Shown here: piece by piece, positions 47,207 through 55,906 of the stretch
Layout: every line of letters starts with the position of its first letter
How positions within the stretch are numbered: position 1 is the first letter of the stretch
From: Neoarius graeffei
Lineage: Eukaryota > Chordata > Actinopteri > Siluriformes > Ariidae
Direction of reading: 5' to 3'
Assembly (NCBI RefSeq): GCF_027579695.1
Contig: NC_083570.1
Location: forward strand, 4,433,001-4,497,000
Length of the DNA stretch: 64,000 bases
Notes under the pieces: model-generated
Seen by the model: only the letters and a program-made list of their open reading frames with translations
Databases searched by the model: none
What the model was told of the DNA's origin: nothing
Translations under genes and position numbers: made by a program

Positions 47207-48785
47207 GTGAGGCGAACGGACAGGGGTGGGGCGTTACAGATATACCACCTCAATCTGTTAAAATGGCGCAAGGAGGTCCCCCTGGCGCTGGTGTCGGTGG
47301 TTACAGAGAAGGTGGAGCTGGGGCCGGAGGTTCAAAAGGGAAAATCGGCATCACCCACCTCTCCGGTCCCCTGTGGAGCCCACCTCTCCCTGACCCAGCT
47401 CGCGGAGGTCGCCTGGTTGCAAACAGAATTTTCTGACGTGTTCTCACCCCTGCCCGGCTGCACCCACCTCATAGAACACCACATTGAGACACCCCCGGGG
47501 GTAGTAGTGTGCAGCCGCCCTTGCAGACTGCCCAAACACAAGAAAAAGGTGGTTCGGGAAGAACTTGAGGCCATGCTCGAAATGGGCATCGTCGAGGAGT
47601 CCCACAGTGACTGGAGCGGTTCGGTGGTCTTGGTTCCCAAGGCCGACGGGTCGGTCCGGTTCTGTGTGGACTATAGAAAAGTCAACGCGGTATCTAAATT
47701 TGACGCATACCCAAAGCCTCATATTGACGAGTTGCTCGATCGACTAGGCACGGCTCGTTTTTATTTGACACTGGATTTGATAATGGGATATTGGCAGATC
47801 CCCTTGACTCCACTATCCTGAGAGAAAACGGCCTTTTCCATACCGTTTGGCTTACACCAGTTCGTCACTCTTCCGTTTGGGCTGTTTGAGGCGCCCGCTA
47901 CATTCCAGCTGCTTATGGATAGGGTCCTCCACCCCCACGCCACCCATGCGGCCTCATACCTAGAAGACATTATTATTTATAGTAATGACTGGTCGCGGCA
48001 CCTAAAACACCTGAGGGCCGTCCTGGGGTTGCTGAAGTGAGTGGGGCTCACAGCCAACCTGAAGAAGTGTGCGATTGGGTGGGTGGAAGTACGGTATCTG
48101 GGCTTCCACTTGGGCAATGGGCAAGTGCGTCCCCAAATCAATAAGACAGCAGTGATTGCGGCCTGCCCGAGGCCCAAGACCAAAAAGGGGGTGAGACAGT
48201 TCCTGGGGCTGGCTGGCTACTATTGTAGGTTTATACCTAATTATTCGGACATCACCAGCCCGCTAACTGATCTCACTAAAAAAGGGGGCACCAGATCCGG
48301 TACAGTGGACGGAGCAATGCCAGTGGGCTTTCTCTAAGGTAAAGGCTGCACTGTGTGGGGGGCCACTTTTGCACTCCCCTGACTTTTCTCTCCCTTTGTC
48401 TTACAGACGGATGCATCGGATAGAGGGCTGGGGGCTGTTCTGTCCCAGGAGGTGGAGGGGGAGGACCATCCAGTGCTGTACATCAGCCGCAAGCTGTCGG
48501 TGCGCGAGGGCAGGTACAGCACCATAGAGAAGGAATGCCTTGCCATCAAGTGGGCGGACCTCGCCCTCCGCTACTATCTGCTGGGGTGCTCTTTCACCCT
48601 CTGGTCGGACCACGCGCCCCTGCAGTGGCTCCACCGCATGAAGGATGCCAATGCGTGGATCACCCGTTGGTATCTGGCACTCCAGCCATTTAAATTTGAG
48701 GTGGTCCACAGGCCAGGGGTGCAGATGGTTATGGTGGACTTCCTCTCCCATCAAGGGGGGGGGGAGTCGGCTGCAGGCTGGACGG
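47207..48785 (+). pseudogene. Gmr1-like reverse transcriptase and RNase H (fossil)
   Basis: The reverse transcriptase shows EAMLEMGIVEESHSDWSGSV, CVDYRKVNAVSKFDAYPKP, FYLTLDLIMGYWQIPL, the ASYLEDIIIYS active-site block and FLGLAGYYCRFIPNYS. RNase H (about 48400-48780) has TDASDRGLGAVLSQ, EKECLAIKWA and LWSDHAPLQWLHRM. It runs straight into the 3' LTR. The copy has several interruptions. Confidence 0.87.
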
Positions 48786-48815
48786 CTTCCCGGTCTGAGT
48801 CGGGCGGTGGGGGTA

Positions 48816-49074
48816 TGTGGCAGCGGGGGCATGGTCAAGCAGCGGTCTGTGAATGGAGGGCGGAGTCAGGGAAGGTAAGTGGCGGAATCACTGCACCTGA
48901 CGGGAATTAACCTGTATTTGTGTGTCTTCCCCATTGACCACGCCCAATAAGAGGAGAGGGAGAGCGGAGGAAGGGAGCTACTCCCCAACCAGGATACTTG
49001 TATGCGTGCGTGTGTGTATGTGTGTAGTTAAAAGCTGAAAAGCTACAATAAACGAGTTTCTGAGAACTCAGTTC
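48816..49074 (+). repeat. 3' LTR of the Gmr1-like element, end missing
   Basis: Matches the 5' LTR up to GAGAACTCAGTTC, but its last ~45 bp are absent. In their place AAAGAACTCAGTTCA repeats the last bases, and LINE-derived sequence follows. Confidence 0.85.
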
Positions 49075-49279
49075 AAAAGAACTCAGTTCAATCATTTTTT
49101 CGGAAAAAAAAGATTGTCTAGAGTTTTTCAGTTCCTGATTGTAGAGTTGAAGACTTGTTTTATAGATTTGGTAATGGATGTGAAGTTTAGTTTTATGCCA
49201 CTTGCGTTCAGCCATCCTACATTCTTTTTTTTTTTTTAGTTTTAACAGAGGGAGCATTTCTCCAAGGTGCTTTTTTCTT

Positions 49280-50103
49280 TCAAGATATTAGCTTGATTCT
49301 AGCAGGGGCTACAGTGTCAATAGCCTTAAGGGTTTTAAAATTTAAATCTTCTAAGAGACAATTTACAGAATCTGAGGAAAGTGTAGGGGTCAGAGAAATG
49401 GCCTCCATAAAAAGTGTACAAGTACTATCATTAATGTGTCGCTTCTTGACAGATTGTGATTGTAAAAAAGTGACAGGGGTGATCTTCATATCAAGGAAGA
49501 TACAGAAGTGGTCAGACAGAGTGATATCAATAGCTGAAAGAAACGATGAGTCAAAGCCCTTGGTGATAAACAGGTCTAGGGTGTGGCCTTGGCTGGAAGT
49601 GGGCCCAGAAACCTGTTGTGACAGTTCAAAGGTGTCTAGCAGGTTATTAAATTCTTTGGTACTGTTGTCACTGGGATTGTCAGTATGAATATTAAAGTCT
49701 CCTGCAATAGAAATACAATTATGTTCTAAAGAAATTATAGAAAGGAATTCAGAAAATTCATCAAGGAACCTACTACAGTATTTTGGTGGTCTGTATATAA
49801 TCACTAGTAGGATAGCGGGTGAACATTTCAGAACAGCAGCAAGGTATTCAAATGATGAGAAGTCTCCAAACAATATCTGCTTGCATTGAAACATATCAGA
49901 ACTGATAATGGCAACCCCTCCCCCCTCTTACCGACTCTAGAAGCGTCAATGTAGTTGAAGTTGGGTCTGGCTGACTCATTAAGAACAACCTCTCTGTTAT
50001 TTGGATCACGCCAAGTTTCTGCGATGAACATGAGGTCTAATTCGTGACTGATAATCAAATCATTGATCAGAAGGGATTTGTTTGCAAGTGATCTAATATT
50101 TAG
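49280..50103 (-). pseudogene. LINE ORF2, apurinic endonuclease domain
   Basis: Read on the minus strand: NIRSLANKSLLINDLIISHE, LDLMFIAETW, then a frame change near 49900-49830. Then come VIIYRPPKY, ISIAGDFNIH and ITLSDHFCIFLDM. These are the Mg-binding and catalytic blocks of the exonuclease-endonuclease-phosphatase fold (AETW, GDFNIH, SDH). The Tc1 element interrupts ORF2 directly upstream. The coding line is broken at least once within the domain. Confidence 0.85.
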
Positions 50104-50105
50104 TA

Positions 50106-51708
50106 CAACCCCGATTCCAAAAAAGTTGGGACAAAGTACAAATTGTAAATAAAAACGGAATGCAATAATGTAGAAGTTTCAAAATTCCATATTTTATTCA
50201 GAATAGAACATAGATGACATCAAATGTTTAAACTGAGATAATGTATCATTTAAAGAGAAAAATTAGGTGATTTTAAATTTCATGACAACAACACATCTCA
50301 AAAAAGTTGGGACAAGGCCATGTTTACCACTGTGAGACATCCCCTTTTCTCTTTACAACAGTCTGTAAACGTCTGGGGACTGAGGAGACAAGTTGCTCAA
50401 GTTTAGGGATAGGAATGTTAACCCATTCTTGTCTAATGTAGGATTCTAGTTGCTCAACTGTCTTAGGTCTTTTTTGTCGTATCTTCCGTTTTATGATGTG
50501 CCAAATGTTTTCTATGGGTGAAAGATCTGGACTGCAGGCTGGCTAGTTCAGTACCCGGACCCTTCTTCTATGCAGCCATGATGCTGTAATTGATGCAGTA
50601 TGTGGTTTGGGATTGTCCTGTTGAAAAATGCAAGGTCTTCCCTGAAAGAGACGTCGTCTGGATGGGAGCATATGTTGCTCTAGAACCTGGATATACCTTT
50701 CAGCATTGATGGTGTCTTTCCAGATGTGTAAGCTGCCCATGCCACACGCACTAATGCAACCCCATACCATCAGAGATGCAGGCTTCTGAACTGAGTGCTG
50801 ATAACAACTTGGGTTGTCCTTCTCCTCTTTAGTCCAAATGACACAGTGTCCCTGATTTCCATAAAGAACTTCAAATTTTGATTTGTCTGACCACAGAACA
50901 GTTTTCCACTTTGCCACAGTCCATTTTAAATGAGCCTTGGCCCAGAGAAGACGTCTGCGCTTCTGGATCATGTTTAGATACGGCTTCTTCTTTGAACTAT
51001 AGAGTTTTAGCTGGCAACGGCGGATGGCACGGTGAATTGTGTTCACAGATAATGTTCTCTGGAAATATTCCTGAGCCCATTTTGTGATTTCCAATACAGA
51101 AGCATGCCTGTATGTGATGCAGTGCCGTCTAAGGGTCCAAAGATCACGGGCACCCAGTATGGTTTTCTGGCCTTGACCCTTATGCACAGAGATTCTTCCA
51201 GATTCTCTGAATCTTTTGATGATATTATGCACTGTAGATGATGATATGTTCAAACTCTTTGCAATTTTACACTGTCGAACTCCTTTCTGATATTGCTCCA
51301 CTCTTTGTCGGCGCAGAATTAGGGGGATTGGTGATCCTCTTCCCATCTTTACTTCTGAGAGCCGCTGCCACTCCAAGATGCTCTTTTTATACCCAGTCAT
51401 GTTAATGACCTATTGCCAATTGACCTAATGAGTTGCAATTTGGTCCTCCAGCTGTTCCTTTTTTGTACCTTCAACTTTTCCAGCCTCTTATTGCCCCTGT
51501 CCCAACTTTTTTGAGATGTGTTGCTGTCATGAAATTTCAAATGAGCCAATATTTGGCATGAAATTTCAAAATGTCTCACTTTCGACATTTGATATGTTGT
51601 CTATGTTCTATTGTGAATGCAATATCAGTTATTGAGATTTATAAATTATTGCATTCCGTTTTTATTTACAATTTGTACTTTGTCCCAACTTTTTTGGAAT
51701 CGGGGTTG
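50106..51708 (-). mobile_element. Tc1-like DNA transposon, structurally complete
   Basis: 1603 bp between TA dinucleotides (50104-50105 and 51709-51710). The terminal inverted repeats begin CAACCCCGATTCCAAAAAAG and match perfectly for about 64 bp. A second inner copy of the AAAAAAGTTGGGACA core lies about 175 bp inside each end (about 50297 and 51500). That is the IR/DR layout with paired transposase sites. It sits at the start of ORF2 of the LINE. The near-perfect ends and single visible lesion indicate a young insertion. Confidence 0.95.
50543..51400 (-). CDS. Tc1-like transposase, one premature stop
   Basis: 285 codons from the ATG at 51400. Residues about 20-130 are the paired-like double helix-turn-helix ([20 protein letters not shown], then [15 protein letters not shown]). 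The catalytic region has WSDKSKFEV (first Asp) and FQQDNPKPH (second Asp). A TAG follows VRVLN where the family has Trp (WPACSPDLSPIENIWH). The frame continues open after it through SPDLSPIENIWH (Glu, a DD34E arrangement) to about 50330. So only one nonsense change separates this from a whole enzyme of roughly 355 residues. Transposase activity from this copy is not expected. Confidence 0.93.
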   Translation of the reverse strand: MTGYKKSILEWQRLSEVKMGRGSPIPLILRRQRVEQYQKGVRQCKIAKSLNISSSTVHNIIKRFRESGRISVHKGQGQKTILGARDLWTLRRHCITYRHASVLEITKWAQEYFQRTLSVNTIHRAIRRCQLKLYSSKKKPYLNMIQKRRRLLWAKAHLKWTVAKWKTVLWSDKSKFEVLYGNQGHCVIWTKEEKDNPSCYQHSVQKPASLMVWGCISACGMGSLHIWKDTINAERYIQVLEQHMLPSRRRLFQGRPCIFQQDNPKPHTASITASWLHRRRVRVLN

Positions 51709-52029
51709 TAGAGCGGCTTTAATAATTTTAGTGCTAAGGTGTTTTAGCAGATATTCTTCAGTCTGTCTCTGAGGGACAGGTACTAGGTTTGATCTAGATA
51801 CTGAACATGCTGAGAAGATGTTTTTATTTGGTCTAAAGGTGATCAGAATGGGAATGGCTAGAATGACTTCATTACTGGGTCTCTGCTTGACCTTGTCCTT
51901 AAAAGGCGTAGTGTCTTTGGTTGTTTTGATGACTTCTTTTGAGGGAGTAGGGAGGGGCGGGGAGAGTTCCGGGATGATGGGAAGGGGAGTGGGAGAGGGG
52001 GTTTTGAGGGAAGACTTGGGGGTTTGATA

Positions 52030-52375
52030 TGGGGAGTGGGTGGACGTGGGGAATGAAAAGGGGTGGCTGAACTGGTGTTGTTCTGTTCATTCAGTTTGTT
52101 CATGCTAGGTGGGGAAAGGATGTGGGGGTTGGGTGAATGAAGGGAATATAGAGGGCTGGCTGAAATGGTGTTGTTCTGGTCAATCAGTTTGTTCGCGCCA
52201 GGTAGGGATAAGGTGTGGGGTGTGGGAAGGCGAGGGGAATGGAGAAGGCTGGCTGAACTGGTGTTAATCTGTTCAATCAGTTTGCTCATGCCAGATAGGG
52301 GTTGAGGACAGTGGGGGTGGTAGGGGCTGGCTATAATGGCATTGCCCTGGGAAACCATTTTGTCCATGCCAGCTG
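52030..52375. repeat. About 90-bp tandem repeat in LINE ORF1
   Basis: Four copies of a ~29-31 residue unit read on the minus strand, each with the pattern NKLI(D/E)QNNT.SASP.HSP followed by a Pro-rich stretch. Copies sit at about 52030-52105, 52106-52195, 52196-52285 and 52286-52375. Confidence 0.8.
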
Positions 52376-52541
52376 AAAAGGGCCAGGGAGAGGGAGGGGA
52401 CAGGGAACAGTGGAGGGGGGGAGGGGGATGAGAGCAGGAAGGAGGGTGATAGGAGGGGGGTAGAGGAGTGGGAGAGGGTGTAGGGGGGGAGTGGCTGGAG
52501 GATTCAAGCCGCCGAGCAGAGTCAGCAGCTCTAGGTGATGA

Positions 52542-52852
52542 AGCGATGGTCTCCGTCGCCAGGGGCAGATCGACAGCCACAGGTTGCAGGGTGATGGTGT
52601 CCATCGCCGGGGGCAGATCAGCAGCCACAGGTTGCAGGGTGATGGTCTTTGTCGCCGGGGCAGATCAGCAGCCACAGGTTGCAGGGTGATGGTCTTTGTC
52701 GCCAGGGGCAGATAAACAGCCACAGGTTGCAGAGTGATGGTCTCCGTTGCCAGGAGCAGATCAGCAGCCACAGGTTGCAGGGTGATGGTCTCCATCGCCA
52801 GGGGCAGGTCAGCAGCCACGGGTTGCAGAGTGATGGTCTCCATTGCCAGGGC
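52542..52852. repeat. 48-bp minisatellite in LINE ORF1
   Basis: Six to seven copies of GATGGTCTCCGTCGCCAGGG-type units of 48 bp. They encode a 16-residue repeat with the core ETITLQPVAADLPLA on the minus strand. One unit (about 52639-52686) is one base short and shifts the frame. Confidence 0.9.
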
Positions 52853-54235
52853 ATCAGGGTATAGAGCTGTGCTGGGTGCATCTGGAACTGATGGTGAGGC
52901 AGGGGTCTCCGCCACACTAAGGCCCCAGGCCTTAGAAACTGCACCAGTGGCGGGGGAGACTGTCGCTGGGCCATAAGGCTGTTTAGCCAGGCCTGAGGTC
53001 TCTGAGGCTGTAGCTGGCGGGGCAACATGCAGTTGAGATGGGCTAGAAGCCTTTTTAGCTGGTGAAATAGGGGACTTGGTCTTGTGGTAATCCACAGTAT
53101 GAAGTAGGTTTAAGGTAAGTAGTGCCATACCAGCTCTATTTAGATACAGTCCATTTTCAGTGAAGAGGTATCTGCATTGCCAAAATAAATTAAAATTTTC
53201 AATAAAGTTCACTTTATGTAGGGGGCAGGCAAAAGAGAGCCAAGTGCTTAATCCAAGCAGTCTAGTGAATCAGCCTATGCCCTGGTTTGATGGAATAGGG
53301 CCGCTGACATAGGCCTCAATATCCAGGGAGGCTAACAGGTTTAGGAGTTCGACAGAGTCGGCTTTTAGTTTCTCTGATTGTTGCTTGGAGATGTCATTTG
53401 ATCCAATATGCACAATAATTTTGGTCACAGCTTGGTGAATTTCTAATAGCTCTGGGATTTTTTCTGTTATGTCACAAATCACATCATGTGGGAAGCAGTA
53501 TGTTTTGGAGTTTCTGCCCATGTTGATATATTTTATAGAGGAATCACCAATAATCAGGGTTGTTATTTGTTCTGTGGTGTCGAATTGCTGTTGTTGCGGA
53601 CAAGCAATTTTGGAGAGCCTCGGGGCAGCGTTAGCATCGTTAGCATGAGGCCTTGTTCGCTTACCCACTGCTCTCTTCTCAGAACGGCGTCGGGACGGAA
53701 CCATGTCGATGGACGATGGACCAGGCGCATGTATAAGCGGGTCGAATCTGTTTCCCAGTTGCAGAGAAAACTGCGGTGGTGCTTGGGTTTTTTTACTTGT
53801 TCCTCTGGTGAGAGCCCACAGCTGTTCCTTAGGCCTACATTGTTGACTGGTAGTCAGGGACGGCCATCCTGTAGCAGAGCTAATCTCAGGCGGTTGAGAC
53901 GCACACTCCGGTGGAATCACTAATTTGTGGGGGATCGAATTATTTTTCGGCTTCACTCCGGAAGCAGTCCAAACGGCAGTGTCATTAGAGACCGATGTTG
54001 ATTCACGAGTTAGCGTTAGCTTAGCCGAGTCGGAGCAGGATTTAGCTAACGTTAGCTTAGCCTCCGGTACATTCTGGGCTGATGCTGCGTTAGCATTTTG
54101 GCTCGGTGGTACTGATGGATTGCTCACAGAGTTTTTCAGATGAAAAATCGTTGTTTCAAGTAATGCAATTTTCTGTAAATATCCATCACAGCCTTTGCAG
54201 GGCGACATGTCCGGCCCGGGTCATATCAGTGAAAT

Positions 54236-54484
54236 CGTGAGTAGCGGCGCTCCTTGGGAACTCGCAGTACACAGGGTGTATCCCACCTCTCGCCTGTAGT
54301 CAGCTACAGGCTGACTATTATACAGTGTATCCTTCTCTTTCATATATTTCTTCTCCCTTATCTATAATTTACTTACGTATATAGTAAGTTTTGGACCTTG
54401 CCCATATCATCTGTTAATGCATGAATGCTGACTTCACTTTCTTATGAAACTCAGCCGTGTTATGTTCATATCTGCGATTTTTAT
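54236..54484. other. Junction between the LINE and duplicate B
   Basis: Holds a SINE-tail scrap (GGGTGTATCCCACCTCTCGC, about 54276-54295) and AT-rich sequence. From about 54400 it matches the left border of copy A. No gene. Confidence 0.5.
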
Positions 54485-54673
54485 TCAGTGCTCCAGCCCT
54501 CTGCAGACTAACTCGGATACGTAAGCAATGAGTGCCTCGCTGCAGTCGCCATCAGTCCCGCCCATGAGCCTGGCTCTCAGCCAGCTGTCCCTCATGAAAA
54601 GAATCTCAACACTTTTGCAGTCAGCCCGAAGCAACTGTCGAAGCTGTTTAACTGCTAAACTGCTCAAAGCAAG
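54485..54673 (-). CDS. Putative last exon of an unknown gene, copy B
   Basis: The counterpart of 37009-37197: 62 codons plus stop, LALSSLAVKQLRQLLRADC to ..ELVCRGLEH, after a CACAG acceptor. The TGA again overlaps AATAAA. Frame and length are kept despite substitutions, which suggests selection for some time after, or before, duplication. Upstream exons are not identified, and the family is unknown. Confidence 0.55.
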   Translation of the reverse strand, partial: LALSSLAVKQLRQLLRADCKSVEILFMRDSWLRARLMGGTDGDCSEALIAYVSELVCRGLEH

Positions 54674-55906
54674 CTGTGGCACGTTGAGCATATGTTTGAA
54701 CAGCTAACCAGGTATCTGAAGGATAAATATTAAAATTTCAATCTGGTTCTGATCTCTCCAAAGTAACAGGTGTTAAAAAATACCAGAATGAATCCTGGAC
54801 TGCTTTCTTTACATGTTTTAAAACTGTATGGGATGAACATGCACCATTGTCAGAGCTGATGTTATGGAAAATTAATCAACACCAACACCAATCAGAACAG
54901 AGAACTGTATTGGATTTGTTGCTTTATTTTATTGAAAATGAAAAGAATTACAGACAGATCCAGTTCACAGAGATAGATTCATCATCATTATTCACACAGA
55001 CAATATATGACAACATTAAAAGAGATGTTTTTTGGAGGAAAAAGTCAGTTGTAGGTTTACAGTCATTTTCACAAACACATATTTAAGGCATTGTAGTTAT
55101 TTCCCACAGATTAAATAATCTAAAAATATCCATCCAAAGTGGGGAAAAACCCCGTTGCGTATCAATACAGCGGCTTGCTGACATCCTGACCTCAGTATTA
55201 AAAGCTTCTGTCTGAAAATGAGTTCAGCACAGAAACTCCATCACTGGGGGAAACTTTATTCTCCTGTGCTCTTATCTTTTATTCTGCAAAGCTTTGATTG
55301 TAATATTTGAATAAAAATCCCAAACTCACAGATAAACCTGGATTTATAAGGTTCTATCTGCGGGCCAATCATCATCATCCAGGCTGAATATGGGATGAAC
55401 ACGACATCGGCAGCCTGAACCGATCATGTACTGGATGTTCTAATGGAGTTTAAATATTGTTCAATGTTTTACAATCAAATCTCAGGGTTTAGAAACAACT
55501 TCAGATTTGAAAAAGTGAATGTGGATTTTACATCTTAGAACACAAGCAGAAAAATCAAATTCATTCGAAAAGTGATGTTTTATTTTTATATAGTGTGACC
55601 TGAACAGGTTTAAAATGTTGTTCTGTTCTGGCTTTATTACTGTTTATTAGTTATTTAATGAGACGCTGCTTAATATGAAACAAACACAACTTTATAATGC
55701 GAAGGTCATGAGATCATTTTCTTTTTAAATTTGACGAGTTTCTTGTCTGACAGTTTTTAACATTTCCTTTTTAATTATTCATCTGTTTTAATTTAAATAT
55801 TAAAATGAGCGTTTTTGTGCAGCTGGATTGTGTTCTAGTGAAACAGACGACTGAACAACAACAACGTGGCAACGTGCAGGAATTTTACAGAAAACACTCC
55901 ACACTT
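54674..55906. other. Conserved non-coding stretch downstream of finTRIM B
   Basis: Matches about 37440-38650 with few differences. Nothing else recognised. Confidence 0.5.

Larger units (their letters stand above)
44221..49074 (+). mobile_element. Gmr1-like Ty3/gypsy element with integrase before reverse transcriptase (fossil)
   Basis: 5' LTR 44221-44518, then a primer-binding-like site (TGGTGCCGAAACCCGGGG at 44520). Gag lies at 44563 to about 45440, zinc knuckle at about 45470-45515, protease at about 45600-45700, integrase at about 46200-47185, reverse transcriptase at about 47400-48270, RNase H at about 48400-48780, and 3' LTR at 48816-49074. Integrase upstream of reverse transcriptase is unusual for Ty3/gypsy and is the hallmark of the Gmr1 group, first described from Atlantic cod. 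The two LTRs differ at roughly one base in ten over the first 140 bp by eye, so the insertion is old. The copy is broken, with about half a dozen interruptions, and the 3' LTR lacks its end. Confidence 0.9.
51720..54208 (-). pseudogene. LINE ORF1 with esterase (SGNH-like) domain and tandem repeats
   Basis: From the ATG at 54208 (MSPCKGCDGYLQK) there is a short leucine-rich start, a Ser/Thr-rich linker, then an SGNH/esterase-type domain at about 53570-53160: TLIIGDSSIKYI (GDS block) and IIVHIGSNDI (GxND block). A stop lies at 53270 within this domain. The D-x-x-H block reads NGLYLNRAG, so the usual catalytic Asp and His are replaced. Beyond it comes a long Pro/Leu-rich tail made of two tandem-repeat arrays (52542-52852 and 52030-52375). 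Esterase-like ORF1 proteins are known in CR1/L2-group LINEs. Broken by at least the stop at 53270 and a frameshift in the repeats. Confidence 0.75.
49085..54235 (-). mobile_element. L2/CR1-like LINE, 5' half only, holding a Tc1 element
   Basis: On the minus strand the LINE starts near 54235, with ORF1 from the ATG at 54208. ORF2 endonuclease sequence occupies about 51720-51709 and 50103-49280, and the linker before the reverse transcriptase (RMAERKWHKTKLHIHYQIYK) lies at 49250-49090. The reverse transcriptase and 3' tail are missing. The element meets the truncated gypsy LTR instead. LINEs normally lose the 5' end, so loss of the 3' half points to a later deletion or recombination. Its own 5' flank near 54271-54305 holds a 35-base scrap of SINE tail. 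Confidence 0.85.
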
